Below are positions 34,415 through 44,382 of a stretch of 64,000 nucleotides of DNA, one piece after another. Made by a program: the position numbers and the translations under genes. The DNA is from Planctomycetales bacterium. Its GTDB lineage: Bacteria; Planctomycetota; Phycisphaerae; SM23-33. The number at the start of each line of letters is the position of its first letter. The stretch's first letter is position 1. The stretch covers positions 1-64,000 of the forward strand of contig JAUWNJ010000001.1 of the NCBI GenBank assembly GCA_030612725.1, given 5' to 3'. The notes beneath the pieces were generated by a model. It ran no database searches. It was given only the letters and a program-made list of their open reading frames with translations, and had not been told where the DNA came from.

Positions 34415-35668
34415 TTATCCCTGAAACTTCCGCACCGCCAGGACGACGTTGTGTCCGCCGAAGCCAAAGGAACTCGACAGCGCGACGTTCACCTCTTTGG
34501 CGCGTTTTACCAGCGGGCAGTAGTCCAGGTCGCATTCGTCGTCGGGGTTTTCGAGGTTGAGCGTCGGCGGGATCCATCCGGTCTGGATGGCCTTGACTGT
34601 GGCGATCATCTCCACCCCGCCGCTTGCGCCCAGAAGGTGTCCTGTGGCGCTCTTTGTAGATGAGACGACCAGCCCGTCGTAAGCGTGCTGGCCGAAGACT
34701 TCCTTTATCGCGCGGGTTTCCATAATGTCGTTGAGTTGCGTGCTCGTACCGTGGGCGTTGATGTAATCGACCTGTTGCGGCTGAATGTCCGCGTCGGTCA
34801 GTGCGTTTCGCATGGCGTCGGCAGCGCCTTTTCCGGCGGGGTCCGGCGCGGTGATATGAGAGGCGTCGCAGGTGGTTCCGTATCCGGTCAGTTCGGCGAG
34901 GATGTCGGCCCCTCGCGCCAAGGCGTGCTGAAGTTCCTCAATCACGATGACGCCTGCGCCTTCGGCCAGAAGAAAGCCGTCCCGGTCCCTGTCGAACGGT
35001 CTGGAAGCGTGTAGAGGGTCGTCGTTTCGCGTGGAGAGTGCTCTGAGCGCGCAGAAACTCGACAGTCCTATCTCGATCAGCGCCGCTTCGGATCCGCCGG
35101 TGATCATCACGTCGGTCTGGTCGCGCTGGATAAGGCGGATCGCGTCGCCGATAGCGTTACCGCCCGAAGCACAGGCAGTGGCGACGGCGCTGTTCGGACC
35201 TCGCAATCCCCACAGGATTGCTACGTTCCCGCTGGCGGCATTGACCATCAGTCTGGGGATAGTGAAGGGACTCAGCCGCCCGGGGCCTTTGTCCAGCAGT
35301 ATCCTGTGCTGGATTTGGAGCGTTTCCAGTCCGCCGATACCGCTTCCTATCAGCACGCCGCAACGGTCTTTGTCGGTGGCGTCGAAGTCGATTTTGCTGT
35401 TTTCGACGGCTTCGACGGCGGCGGCGATGGCGAACTGGGCGAAGCGGTCCAGACGTTTCAGCTCGCGCTTTGCGACGTACTCCGTCGGGACTCCGGCCCA
35501 ATCGACCACTTCCCCGCCTATTCGCGAGGCATATCCCTCGGTGTCGAACCGCGCAATGCGTCTGATACCGCTGCGCCCTTCGAGCAAAGCGGTCCAGAAA
35601 TTCTCCACGTCATGGGCGAGCGGATTGACCGTGCCCAGACCGGTAATGACTACCCGGCGTTTCGTCAT
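34415..35668 (-). CDS. fabF: Beta-ketoacyl-ACP synthase II
   Basis: 417 residues from ATG 35668, giving the classic start MTKRRVVITGLG; an in-frame start upstream is unlikely. The catalytic triad is visible: C166 in ATACASGG, H306 in NAHGTST, and H344 in TGHLLGASG. It elongates acyl-ACP with malonyl-ACP in type II fatty-acid synthesis. It ends the cluster rpmF-plsX-fabH-fabD-fabG-acpP-fabF, all on the minus strand, directly downstream of acpP. Confidence 0.96.
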   Translation of the reverse strand: MTKRRVVITGLGTVNPLAHDVENFWTALLEGRSGIRRIARFDTEGYASRIGGEVVDWAGVPTEYVAKRELKRLDRFAQFAIAAAVEAVENSKIDFDATDKDRCGVLIGSGIGGLETLQIQHRILLDKGPGRLSPFTIPRLMVNAASGNVAILWGLRGPNSAVATACASGGNAIGDAIRLIQRDQTDVMITGGSEAALIEIGLSSFCALRALSTRNDDPLHASRPFDRDRDGFLLAEGAGVIVIEELQHALARGADILAELTGYGTTCDASHITAPDPAGKGAADAMRNALTDADIQPQQVDYINAHGTSTQLNDIMETRAIKEVFGQHAYDGLVVSSTKSATGHLLGASGGVEMIATVKAIQTGWIPPTLNLENPDDECDLDYCPLVKRAKEVNVALSSSFGFGGHNVVLAVRKFQG

Positions 35669-35756
35669 TGTGCAGCGCCTCGCGTGCGGTCTGAAAACCA
35701 ACTACTTACGGAACGTACTTGTTGCAGGCTTTGAACCATCCGCGCCGTAATCGGCG

Positions 35757-36008
35757 TCAGTCGGAACCTTTCTTACCGTGTTCCTTGATGTAGTCAATTG
35801 CATGACCTACGGTCTGGATTTTTTCGGCCTCTTCGTCGGGGATGCTCATTTCGAACTCATCCTCGAATTCCATGACCAGTTCGACCGTGTCCAGCGAGTC
35901 GGCGTTCAGGTCGTTGACGAAAGACGTTTCGCGAGTAATCTCGCTTTTGTCAACACCCATCTGCTCACTGACGATTTCTATGACCTTGCCTTCAATTTCT
36001 TCGGCCAC
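35757..36008 (-). CDS. acpP: Acyl carrier protein
   Basis: 83 residues, starting at a GTG with GAGGAG six bases upstream. The phosphopantetheine attachment serine is S38 in [18 protein letters not shown]. The acidic helical profile is typical. It carries growing acyl chains for the neighbouring Fab enzymes. A 241-nt gap with a palindrome at 36121-36194 separates it from fabG, so acpP may have its own promoter as well. Confidence 0.97.
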   Translation of the reverse strand: MAEEIEGKVIEIVSEQMGVDKSEITRETSFVNDLNADSLDTVELVMEFEDEFEMSIPDEEAEKIQTVGHAIDYIKEHGKKGSD

Positions 36009-36120
36009 TGTTTTCTCCTCAATATAGATACAGTTTTACGTTCAAATCCTTTTTCGCCGCCCACGCGGGAGGCTTTTCGTAACGTCGCGGTACTATAGCG
36101 ACAACATTGCCCTGACAAAA

Positions 36121-36194
36121 GTAATTTCCGATTTCCAATTGATTAAATGAGCACCGGATGTTCTTTCAATTGGAAATTTAAAATCGGTAATTGC
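36121..36194. repeat. Inverted repeat between fabG and acpP
   Basis: Arms taatttccgatttccaattga and tcaattggaaatttaaaatc with a central loop. AT-rich palindrome of the same general style as the MITE-like repeats elsewhere in the window. Confidence 0.7.
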
Positions 36195-36249
36195 AAAAAA
36201 TCCTCTGTGTTCTCTTGTATCTTTTTGGCCCCTTTTTAGTCCGGGGTTT

Positions 36250-36990
36250 TTACATGTGCATCCCGCCATCCACACTGAGCACCTGTCCGGTGATGTAGTT
36301 TGCATTATCGGACGCCAGGAACGCCACCGCCGCCGCTACATCCTCAGGCCTGCCCATCTTTTTGAGCGGGATCAGCGACAAGGCTATATCCTTTGCCTGT
36401 TGCGGCAGGGCTTCGGTCATTTCCGTGGCGATGAATCCCGGCGCGATGGCGTTGGCACGGACGTTCTTGGCAGACAGTTCCTTTGCGGTGGTCTTGGTCA
36501 GCCCGATAAGCCCGGCTTTGGACGACGAATAATTCGCCTGTCCCCGGTTTCCCTCGATACCGCTGAAGGACGCCATATTGATAATTGCGCCTTCGCGTCG
36601 TCGAATCATGTGCCTGGCGACGGCGCGGGTTCCGATGAACGCGCTGGTCAGATTGACCTTCAGGACAAGTTCCCAGTCATCGTCGCTCATTCGCATCAGC
36701 AGCCCGTCGCGGGTTATGCCGGCATTGTTGACCAGCACGTCGATTCGCCCGTATTTTTCGGCCACTGCGTCGATTACGTCGCTGAATCCCTTGCTGTCGG
36801 TAACGTCCTGAGCGCGGGTATCGAGTTTTTCGCCTGCATCCGGTAGCGAGGCGGGCATCTCTACCAGCAGGTCTTCACGAATATCCACCGCCACAACGGT
36901 CATTCCCATATCCAGAAGTTGGCGGGTGATTTCCAGTCCGATTCCCCGGCTGGCGCCTGTTACAATTGCGACTTTTTCATTTTCAGCCAT
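36250..36990 (-). CDS. fabG: 3-oxoacyl-ACP reductase
   Basis: 246 residues, the usual length. The Rossmann motif TGASRGIG (11-18), NNAG (88-91) and the catalytic S141, Y154 and K158 (YSSSK) are present, as is a C-terminal GQVLSVDGG. It reduces 3-oxoacyl-ACP with NADPH in fatty-acid elongation. It is placed between fabD and acpP, supporting a fatty-acid role over a general SDR role. Confidence 0.96.
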   Translation of the reverse strand: MAENEKVAIVTGASRGIGLEITRQLLDMGMTVVAVDIREDLLVEMPASLPDAGEKLDTRAQDVTDSKGFSDVIDAVAEKYGRIDVLVNNAGITRDGLLMRMSDDDWELVLKVNLTSAFIGTRAVARHMIRRREGAIINMASFSGIEGNRGQANYSSSKAGLIGLTKTTAKELSAKNVRANAIAPGFIATEMTEALPQQAKDIALSLIPLKKMGRPEDVAAAVAFLASDNANYITGQVLSVDGGMHM

Positions 36991-37027
36991 AATTATCGTT
37001 CCTGTGTTCCGCCCATAATATCATTTT

Positions 37028-37972
37028 CTATTGTGCCATTTCGCCGGCGAGTTTTGCCAATGCGTCGGCGGAGTTGATGCTGACGACTTCGGCCCGGCGT
37101 TCAATCCGCCTCATTAATCCGGCAAGCACTCGCCCCGGGCCTATCTCGTAAAACCGCTCAATTCCGTCATCCAGCATCCGGCGGACAGATTGCTCCCAGC
37201 GTACCGGTGAAATTACCTGGCGGACGAGTTTTTCCTTTATTGATTCGGTTCCATCATGCGGTTCGGCATCGACATTTGAAATTACCGGTATTTCCGGTGT
37301 GCATATTTCGACGTCGGCGAGCGTCTCGGCGAGTTTTTCCGCAGCCGGCGCCATAAATTCGCTGTGAAAAGCGCCGGCGACTTTCAGGGGCATAGCCCCT
37401 TTAGCGCCGAATTCCTTTGCCAGTTCCGCCGCCCGTCCGCACGCATCGAGGTCGCCGGAGACAACTATCTGCCCGGGGCTGTTGAAATTCGCCGGCGACA
37501 GTACCGCCCCTTCGGCGGCAGCGGCGCAGAGTTCGACGACTCTCTGCTCGTCCAGACCGATAATGCTGACCATACCGGACGGTTGAGCCTGGGCGGAAGC
37601 CTGCATAAACCGCCCACGCCTGGACACCAAATCAAGCGCCGAGCAGAAGTCTATCGCACCGGCTTCATACAGGGCAGTATATTCTCCCAGGCTCAATCCC
37701 GCCATTACTGATGCTACGGGAACGGCCTCGCCCAGCGTCTCTTTCATCGCGGCGGCGGCGGCGACTGAACAGACGAACATCGCCGGCTGGGCAATATCCG
37801 TGGCGTCGAGGCGTTCGGACGGACCCTTGAAGCATAATTCGCTCAGCGCATATCCCAGCTGCTCATCGGCTTCGGCGAAGACGCTCCTCGCCGCAGGCGA
37901 AGCCTCCGCCAGGTCGGACATCATCCCGACCTGCTGAGCGCCCTGCCCCGGAAATATAAACGCGACATTCAT
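37028..37972 (-). CDS. fabD: Malonyl-CoA:ACP transacylase
   Basis: 314 residues from ATG 37972 (MNVAFIFPGQGAQ); the longer frame begins inside a palindromic repeat. The catalytic S94 sits in GLSLGE and H203 in GAFHSEFM. It loads malonyl groups on ACP, the committed step before FabH and FabF. The gap to fabH upstream contains the palindromic repeat at 37974-38053, so the cluster may be split or attenuated there. Confidence 0.96.
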   Translation of the reverse strand: MNVAFIFPGQGAQQVGMMSDLAEASPAARSVFAEADEQLGYALSELCFKGPSERLDATDIAQPAMFVCSVAAAAAMKETLGEAVPVASVMAGLSLGEYTALYEAGAIDFCSALDLVSRRGRFMQASAQAQPSGMVSIIGLDEQRVVELCAAAAEGAVLSPANFNSPGQIVVSGDLDACGRAAELAKEFGAKGAMPLKVAGAFHSEFMAPAAEKLAETLADVEICTPEIPVISNVDAEPHDGTESIKEKLVRQVISPVRWEQSVRRMLDDGIERFYEIGPGRVLAGLMRRIERRAEVVSINSADALAKLAGEMAQ

Positions 37973-37973
37973 C

Positions 37974-38053
37974 GTAGTAGTCAGTAGCCGGTAGCCGGTA
38001 GTCGGGAACAACAATCAGTTTTTACTGACTACTGACTACCGGTTACTGGCTAC
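37974..38053. repeat. Imperfect palindrome (gtagccggtag type) between fabH and fabD
   Basis: Words gtagtcagtagccggtagcc and gactaccggttactggctac form a hairpin in the 89-nt gap between fabH and fabD. Same repeat class as 15680-15758. Confidence 0.8.
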
Positions 38054-38061
38054 TTTTTTCT

Positions 38062-39054
38062 TTACAGTTTTACCACCGCTCCGGCCCAGGTTAGTCCGGC
38101 TCCGAAGGCTATCAGCAGCACTGTCGAACCGGGTCCGACTCGGCCTGTTCGTACCGCCTCGTCCAATGCTATGGGAATAGAGGCTGCCGAGGTGTTACCG
38201 AACCGGTCTATATTGACATAGACCTTATCCATCGGGAAGCCCAATTTCTCCGTAGCGGATTTGAGAATCCTGATATTTACCTGGTGCGGAACGACAAGGT
38301 CCACGTCGTCGGGCGTGAGGTTACATGCCTTCATGCAATCTTCCAGTAGCCATTGCATTTTTTCGATGGCGAATTTATAGACGTCCCTACCCCGCATTTT
38401 CAGATAATGTAATCGGTCCGTTACAGTCTGCTGTGATGTGGGCATTTTCGACCCGCCGGCGGGAAGCCAGATGAAGTCCCACCCGTTTCCGTCGGCGTGC
38501 ATGACGGTGTACTGGACGCCTTTTGCGTCTTGGTCGGTCGGTTTGAGCACGACCGCTCCTGCGCCGTCGCCGAAGAGGATGCAGCTACCACGGTCTTCGT
38601 AATCGGTGAACCGGCTTAAGGTTTCAGCGCCGATGACGAGGCAGTTTTTGAACTGACCGGCCTCGATGAACCGACTCGCAATAGCGAGAGAATAGACGAA
38701 TCCGCTGCAAGCGGCCGATAAGTCGAACACCGCCGCTTTGGCCGCTCCCAGGTCGCGCTGGATGTAGCATGCGCTGGAGGGGCAGAGTGTTTCGGGGGTG
38801 ATGGTCGCGCAGGCGATCATGTCCAGTTCGCCCGGTTCGATACCGGCGTTTTCGCAGGCTCGTCGGGACGCTTCGACGGCCATGGATGCTGTTGAATCAC
38901 CGTCGCCGGCGATGTGCCGCTCCTTGACGCCTGTGCGCTTGGTTATCCATTCGTCGGACGTGTCGATCATCCGTTCTAAATCTGCATTGGTGAGTATTTT
39001 GTCGGGGACATAGGCTCCGACCCCGGCGATTGCCGCTCGTAAAGAATTATTCAT
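38062..39054 (-). CDS. fabH: Beta-ketoacyl-ACP synthase III
   Basis: 330 residues from ATG 39054, which overlaps the plsX stop in an ATGA. Catalytic residues are C116 (DLSAACSGF), H257 (VVPHQVN) and N287 (RFGNTSAAS). The enzyme condenses an acyl-CoA (often acetyl-CoA) with malonyl-ACP to start chains. The order plsX-fabH-fabD is the standard bacterial one. Confidence 0.96.
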   Translation of the reverse strand: MNNSLRAAIAGVGAYVPDKILTNADLERMIDTSDEWITKRTGVKERHIAGDGDSTASMAVEASRRACENAGIEPGELDMIACATITPETLCPSSACYIQRDLGAAKAAVFDLSAACSGFVYSLAIASRFIEAGQFKNCLVIGAETLSRFTDYEDRGSCILFGDGAGAVVLKPTDQDAKGVQYTVMHADGNGWDFIWLPAGGSKMPTSQQTVTDRLHYLKMRGRDVYKFAIEKMQWLLEDCMKACNLTPDDVDLVVPHQVNIRILKSATEKLGFPMDKVYVNIDRFGNTSAASIPIALDEAVRTGRVGPGSTVLLIAFGAGLTWAGAVVKL

Positions 39055-40064
39055 AAATTGTCCCCGCCTGGTTCGCGCCGAGCCAGACATTCCGTAATGC
39101 GGTCGTTTATGTGTGTCTTGGTAAAATTCAGCGTTACGCCGATGGCCTTGGTAATACCCCTGGGTTTGCTGGCGCCGTGGCAGATAATGCAGATTCCGTT
39201 GACTCCCAGAAGCGGCGCGCCGCCGTATTCGTTAAAATCGTACTTATCCTTAATCGTGGTAATGGCCTTCTCAAACTGACCGGCGAGGTCCGGGTTGGAC
39301 CGCGTCAACTCAAGGTAAGTGGATTTGAACAACCCTTCAGCCAGACCTTCCATCAGTTTCAAGGCTACGTTACCGACGAAACCCTCGGTAACCACCACGT
39401 CGCAAGCGCCGTGGAACATTTCCCTTCCCTCGACGTTACCGACGAATTTGATTTCCGGGTCGTTCCTGAACAGTTCCCGTGTTTCCTTGACGAGTTGGTT
39501 TCCTTTGGCGTCTTCTTCGCCGATGCTCAGCAAGGCTACGCGGGGTTCGTCGATACCACAGATACATTGGGCGTATTCCACGGACATCAGACCATACTGG
39601 TAAAGGTGTTGAGGGCGACAGTTGACGTTTGCTCCGACGTCGCACATGACCACGGGTCCGGCGTATGTCGGCATGACGATTGCGATTCCGGGGCGGTGTA
39701 CGCCCTGAAGGCGGCGCAGACGCATTTGGGCGGCGGCGACGCACGCGCCGGTATTACCTGCCGATATCATCGCATCCAACCGACCCTTGGCGGCAAGGGA
39801 CGCCATCTTCGCGATCGAACTGTCGGGCTTCTGTCGCAGCGCCTCGACGGGCGATTCATCCATCCCGATGACCTCGCTGGTGTGCTCGATTCGGATGAAC
39901 TTATCCCATCCGTCGGCTTCGGCGAGGTGTTCGCGAATGGTCGGCTCGTCGCCGATCAGCACGATCTTATCGTCGTCGCCGAGCAGACCCCGGGCTTCCA
40001 GGGCGCCTTTGACGACCCCGACCGGCGCGAAATCTCCACCCATGGCATCAACGCCGATTTGCAT
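39051..40064 (-). CDS. plsX: Phosphate acyltransferase PlsX
   Basis: 337 residues, beginning MQIGVDAMGGDFAP, the family's hallmark start. Motifs EALRQKPDSSI, SAGNTGAC and the C-terminal GAPLLGVNGICIICHG are visible. It makes acyl-phosphate from acyl-ACP for PlsY, linking fatty-acid synthesis to phospholipid synthesis. It follows rpmF after 4 nt and overlaps fabH by 4 nt, a tight coupled group. Confidence 0.96.
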   Translation of the reverse strand: MQIGVDAMGGDFAPVGVVKGALEARGLLGDDDKIVLIGDEPTIREHLAEADGWDKFIRIEHTSEVIGMDESPVEALRQKPDSSIAKMASLAAKGRLDAMISAGNTGACVAAAQMRLRRLQGVHRPGIAIVMPTYAGPVVMCDVGANVNCRPQHLYQYGLMSVEYAQCICGIDEPRVALLSIGEEDAKGNQLVKETRELFRNDPEIKFVGNVEGREMFHGACDVVVTEGFVGNVALKLMEGLAEGLFKSTYLELTRSNPDLAGQFEKAITTIKDKYDFNEYGGAPLLGVNGICIICHGASKPRGITKAIGVTLNFTKTHINDRITECLARREPGGDNL

Positions 40065-40068
40065 CGGT

Positions 40069-40251
40069 TCAGCCCTCTTTCTCGATCTTCAGGCTTAGTC
40101 CCGGCCGGACATAGCCGCAGTTGGCGCATGCGGCGTGGGGTAGTTTCGGCTTGTTGCAACGGGGGCAATCGGCCAGGTTCACACCGCTCATCGCGTGGTG
40201 GCTTCGACGCTGACGGGTACGGGAACGACTTAATTTTTGTGCTGGTAGCAT
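40069..40251 (-). CDS. rpmF: 50S ribosomal protein L32
   Basis: 60 residues from ATG 40251 (MLPAQKLSRSRTRQRRSHHA), the expected size. The basic N-terminus is followed by a zinc ribbon (CPRCNKPKLPHAACANCGY). The frame is open further upstream, but that section is not L32-like. rpmF before plsX is a conserved bacterial arrangement, so it leads this fatty-acid cluster. Confidence 0.95.
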   Translation of the reverse strand: MLPAQKLSRSRTRQRRSHHAMSGVNLADCPRCNKPKLPHAACANCGYVRPGLSLKIEKEG

Positions 40252-40363
40252 TTCAATCCTTCGTAAAAAATCCACTAAACGTCGGGGGAATCTATAGGCA
40301 GGAGGCGGAATTGTCAATGAAAAAACATCTATCACAACAAACAGGCGCTGTTGATTGTTACGA

Positions 40364-43048
40364 TTACTTGACTTTCTTCCGCAACCAGTCCGCGCCGACC
40401 TTCAATGCTTCGGGAAGTTTTTCGGCGTCTTTTCCGCCTGCCTGCGCCATTGTCGGTTTCCCGCCGCCTTTTCCACCGACAACAGCAGCCGCTGCATTAA
40501 CCCAATCGCCGGCCTTGATCGAGGCGGATTTTACCAGCGATTCGCTGACCATCGCCACAAGCATAACCTTGCCCTCATCGGTACCGCCGAGCAGAACCGC
40601 CGCTGCGCCTCTCTGTCGCTGCATATCGCAGATTTTCCGCATCGCCGACGAGTCAATAAAACCAACCTCGCCTATCATGGCATCTCCCTCCGGTGTCGGA
40701 ACCACAAAGTCGGGACCGAAGTCCTCGACACCGGCCTGCGCCACCCGCTGCTTGCGGAGTTGCTTTATCTCTGCCTGCATTGCGGTTATCCGCTCGGAAA
40801 TCTGCTCAATCGGAACGCGAAGGACCGATACCGACGACGAAACCGCTTCGTCAAGCCGTTGGATGTGGCAAACGGCCTGGTGGCCCGTAACGGCAGTGAT
40901 TCGGCGGACGCCCTTGGCGACCGATTCTTCCGAGAGAATCTTAAAAAATCCCGCCTGGGAAGTCCGCTTCAGGTGCGTCCCGCCGCAGAATTCCACAAGC
41001 GTGTTTTCGTCGGCATCGTGAACCGTATCGTCCACACCGACGCTGACTACGCGGACGGGGTCGGGATATTTCTCGCCGAAGACCGCACGGACGCCCGGAA
41101 TCTTCCGGGCCTGGGCGAGTGGGACGTTATTTATGAAAATCGCTTCATCTGCGAGGATTCGCCCATTAACAAGCCGCTCGACCTCAGCGAGTTGTTCTGT
41201 CGTTACTGCCTTTCCGTATGTAAAGTCGAATCGCAGGCGGTCCGGTGAAACGACGCTACCGGCCTGGTCGATCTGGCCGTCCAGAACCCGCCGCAGCGCC
41301 CAGTTGAGCAGGTGCGTGGCTGTGTGGTTGCGCATCGTATCGGCGCGGGCGGCGTCCACCTGGGTCTTTACGTCCTGTCCGACCGACAAAGCCCCCTTTT
41401 CCACGACGCCAAAATGCAGGACGCAGTGTCCGGAAAGTTTCGTGTCGCGGACGGCGAATGTCCCGTCGGGACCGACCAGCGTGCCGACATCGCCGACCTG
41501 TCCGCCGGACTCACCGTAAAAGTTGGTTTTATCCAGTACGACCGCGGCTTCTGCGTTCTCGGACAGAACCCCTTCGGAGATAAAATCTTCCCCGACGACC
41601 CATCCGAGGATTTTCGCGGCGATGGGCTTATCGTCATACTTGGCCGAATCGTCCGTTTCCGGCAGGCCCGTAATCGCAGCGACCTGGAACGACCCATCGC
41701 CGGCGGCGGAAATTTCACGGTGTCGGGCCATCTTGGCTTCGTAGCCTTCCATATCCACCGTCAATCCCCGTTCAGCCGCCATTAGTTGCGTCAGGTCCAC
41801 CGGGAAGCCAAAGGTCGCATATAGTTCAAAGGCTACATCGCCGGTGATTTGCTTTTTCCCGTCGGCGACCTTCTCCGCTGCGCGGTTGAAGAGGTCAAGA
41901 CCTCTATCGAGCGTGCGATTGAAAGATGCTTCTTCTTCCAGGATTGTTTCGGCTACCTGCTTTTGTCGCTCGGCGACTTCGGGGAAGAAATCACCTACCT
42001 GCTCGGCGATGACGCCGGCGAGGTTGTGGATGAACGGTTCGTGCTGGTTGAGATTTCGTCCGAACCTTGCCGCCCGGCGGAGGATGCGACGGAGGACGTA
42101 TCCCCTGCCCTCGTTGCTCGGCAGGATTCCGTCGGCGATGGCGAAGGTGCACGCGCGGGCATGGTCGGCGATAACACGCAGGGCTACGTCGGTTTCGCCG
42201 CCCTGACCATAACGCACGCCGGTCTTGTGCCCAAGCCAATCCATCAGCGGGCTGAAGACGTCGGTGGCGTAGTTGTCGGTCTTGCCCTGGAGGACTGCCG
42301 AGATTCTCGCCAGTCCCAGGCCTGTATCGACGTGCTTTGCCGGCAGGGGTTCAAGATGCCCGGTTGCGTCGCGGTTGTACTGGATGAATACCAGGTTCCA
42401 CAGTTCGATGAACCGTCGGCATCCTTCGACGCTGACATCGCAGGGAATTCCCGGATGCGGCGAGCCGTCGCAGACGCTCTCGCCAAGGTCGATGTGTATC
42501 TCCGTGCAAGGTCCGCAAGGTCCGGTCTCGCCCATCTCCCAGAAATTATTCTTCATCGAGCCGCCAAGAACTCGCTCGGGCGGGATGCCGGTAACTTTAG
42601 GCCAGAGTTCGATCGCTTCATCGTCAGGCCCCAGCCCGGTGGCATCGTCGCCGCCGAAGACGCCCGCCCAGAGTTTGTCCTCAGGCAGACCCCAGACGTC
42701 CGTGAGAAGTTCCCACGCCCATCCGATGGCTTCGGCCTTGAAATAGTCCCCGAACGACCAGTTGCCCAGCATCTCGAAGAAGGTATGGTGAAAGGTATCG
42801 TGCCCGACGTCTTCGAGGTCGTTGTGCTTTCCGCCGGCGCGGATGCACTTCTGGGAGTTGACAGCCCGGCTGTAGGGCCTGGAGCCGGTGCCGAGGAACA
42901 TGTCCTTGAACTGGTTCATCCCCGCGTTTGTGAACAGCAGCGTCGGGTCGTCGGCCGGTAAAAGCGAAGCCGACGGCACGAACGTATGTCCCTTGCCCTC
43001 AAAGAACTGAATGAACTCACGACGAATTTGTTTGGATGTTTTACTCAT
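40364..43048 (-). CDS. alaS: Alanyl-tRNA synthetase
   Basis: 894 residues, full length for a bacterial AlaRS. The class II catalytic domain opens with FIQFFEGKGHTFVPSASL and has the LGTGSRPYSRAVNSQKCIR region. The editing domain has the zinc motif HTATHLLNWAL and CGGTHL. The C-terminal domain (about 740-890) includes the Gly-rich GGKGGGKP segment. It charges tRNA-Ala. recA lies upstream on the same strand across a hairpin-rich gap. Confidence 0.97.
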   Translation of the reverse strand: MSKTSKQIRREFIQFFEGKGHTFVPSASLLPADDPTLLFTNAGMNQFKDMFLGTGSRPYSRAVNSQKCIRAGGKHNDLEDVGHDTFHHTFFEMLGNWSFGDYFKAEAIGWAWELLTDVWGLPEDKLWAGVFGGDDATGLGPDDEAIELWPKVTGIPPERVLGGSMKNNFWEMGETGPCGPCTEIHIDLGESVCDGSPHPGIPCDVSVEGCRRFIELWNLVFIQYNRDATGHLEPLPAKHVDTGLGLARISAVLQGKTDNYATDVFSPLMDWLGHKTGVRYGQGGETDVALRVIADHARACTFAIADGILPSNEGRGYVLRRILRRAARFGRNLNQHEPFIHNLAGVIAEQVGDFFPEVAERQKQVAETILEEEASFNRTLDRGLDLFNRAAEKVADGKKQITGDVAFELYATFGFPVDLTQLMAAERGLTVDMEGYEAKMARHREISAAGDGSFQVAAITGLPETDDSAKYDDKPIAAKILGWVVGEDFISEGVLSENAEAAVVLDKTNFYGESGGQVGDVGTLVGPDGTFAVRDTKLSGHCVLHFGVVEKGALSVGQDVKTQVDAARADTMRNHTATHLLNWALRRVLDGQIDQAGSVVSPDRLRFDFTYGKAVTTEQLAEVERLVNGRILADEAIFINNVPLAQARKIPGVRAVFGEKYPDPVRVVSVGVDDTVHDADENTLVEFCGGTHLKRTSQAGFFKILSEESVAKGVRRITAVTGHQAVCHIQRLDEAVSSSVSVLRVPIEQISERITAMQAEIKQLRKQRVAQAGVEDFGPDFVVPTPEGDAMIGEVGFIDSSAMRKICDMQRQRGAAAVLLGGTDEGKVMLVAMVSESLVKSASIKAGDWVNAAAAVVGGKGGGKPTMAQAGGKDAEKLPEALKVGADWLRKKVK

Positions 43049-43073
43049 ATCGCCTCAACTTATATAAAAAAAC

Positions 43074-43200
43074 GCGGAACGACAAGCCCCTTGCACTGCA
43101 AGGGGATGTCCGGCATCTGTCCGGCATCATCCCCTTGCAGTGCAAGGGGCTTGTCTGTCCGGCATCATCTCCTTGCAGTGCAAGGGGCTTGTCGTTCCGC
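43074..43200. repeat. Three-unit palindromic repeat between recA and alaS
   Basis: The palindrome ccccttgcactgcaagggg at about 43087-43104 recurs as ccttgcagtgcaagggg near 43131 and 43170, joined by tgtccggcatc words. The whole block is also an inverted repeat with ends gcggaacgacaagcc and ggcttgtcgttccgc. Confidence 0.85.
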
Positions 43201-43228
43201 GCAGAAACGCATTTCGCGTACAATCCGC

Positions 43229-44269
43229 TTACGTCTTCTCCGTGTGCGAAGAGAGTTTCTCGACCACCGCGGCGCGGATTTCTTCGTAGAGGTCGGCATT
43301 GTCCTTGAGGAAGGCAATGGCTGCGGGTTTTCCCTGTCCGAGACGGACGTCGCCGAAACTGTACCACGAACCGCTCTTGGTAACGATGTCGTTTTCGGCT
43401 CCGAGGTCGAGCACGTCGCCGACGACGCTGATTCCGCTGTCGAACATGATATCGAACTCTGCCGTTCTAAACGGCGGTGCGATCTTGTTCTTTACGACGC
43501 GGACGCGGACGTGGTTTCCGACGGCGCGGTCGCCTTCCTTGAGCGTAGCGACCCGACGAATATCGAGGCGTACAGATGAATAAAACTTCAACGCCCGCCC
43601 GCCCGGAGTCGTCTCCGGATTGCCGAACATCACGCCGATCTTCATGCGTATCTGGTTGATGAAGATTACGCAGGTGCGGCTCTTGGAGATTGCGCCGGTG
43701 AGTTTCCGCATCGCCTGGCTCATCAGTCGCGCCTGCAGGCCCATGTGCGTAGCGCCCATCTCGCCTTCTATCTCAGCACGGGGGATAAGGGCGGCCACCG
43801 AATCGATTACTATCACATTGACAGCGTTTGAGCGGACGAGCATCTCGCATATTTCCAAAGCCTGTTCGCCCGTGTCAGGCTGGGATATGAGCAGGCTGTC
43901 GAGTTTCACGCCGAGTTTTCTCGCCCAGGTCGGGTCGAGCGCGTGTTCGGCGTCGATGAATGCAGCCACTCCGTCGTTGGCCTGGGCGTTTGCGATCACG
44001 TGCAACGCCAGCGTTGTCTTTCCGCCGCCCTCCGGGCCATACAATTCGCAAATGCGTCCGCAAGGCATCCCCTGCCCGCCCAGCGCCAAATCCAGACTCA
44101 AAGGACCCGTCGATATTCCGTCTATCGGAACGATCTGATCGTCGCTGAGCCTCATAATGCTGCCCTTACCGTAGTTCTTCTCAATCTGCTGCAATGCCAT
44201 CTCGAGCGCCTTATCGCGTCGTTGATCCGCAACGGCTTCTGACTTGTTACTGCTGGGCGATTTCGCCAT
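43229..44269 (-). CDS. recA: Recombinase RecA
   Basis: 346 residues, standard length. The P-loop is GPEGGGKTT (78-86), where most RecA proteins have GPESSGKTT. Other motifs are [21 protein letters not shown] and the DNA-binding loop region. AAGGAG lies upstream of the ATG. It catalyses strand exchange and co-protease activation in the SOS response. I saw no clear LexA box in the 113-nt upstream gap. Confidence 0.97.
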   Translation of the reverse strand: MAKSPSSNKSEAVADQRRDKALEMALQQIEKNYGKGSIMRLSDDQIVPIDGISTGPLSLDLALGGQGMPCGRICELYGPEGGGKTTLALHVIANAQANDGVAAFIDAEHALDPTWARKLGVKLDSLLISQPDTGEQALEICEMLVRSNAVNVIVIDSVAALIPRAEIEGEMGATHMGLQARLMSQAMRKLTGAISKSRTCVIFINQIRMKIGVMFGNPETTPGGRALKFYSSVRLDIRRVATLKEGDRAVGNHVRVRVVKNKIAPPFRTAEFDIMFDSGISVVGDVLDLGAENDIVTKSGSWYSFGDVRLGQGKPAAIAFLKDNADLYEEIRAAVVEKLSSHTEKT

Positions 44270-44382
44270 CTGGTGTTCTCCTTACCTTTAATCAATCCCG
44301 TCATACCGGAAGGACTGTAAGGTGTCTGTTCGGGTATCGCAAGTGTGATTCTTTAGAAAATCTACCTATCTTTGACGAAATG

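Noticed and set aside
39111-41021. 636-codon plus-strand open frame opposite plsX, rpmF and alaS
   Set aside because: It is antisense to well-supported genes on the other strand and lacks a signal, motif or ribosome site.
44270-44382. LexA box upstream of recA
   Set aside because: No convincing inverted operator was seen in the 113-nt gap; an SOS link is therefore not claimed.
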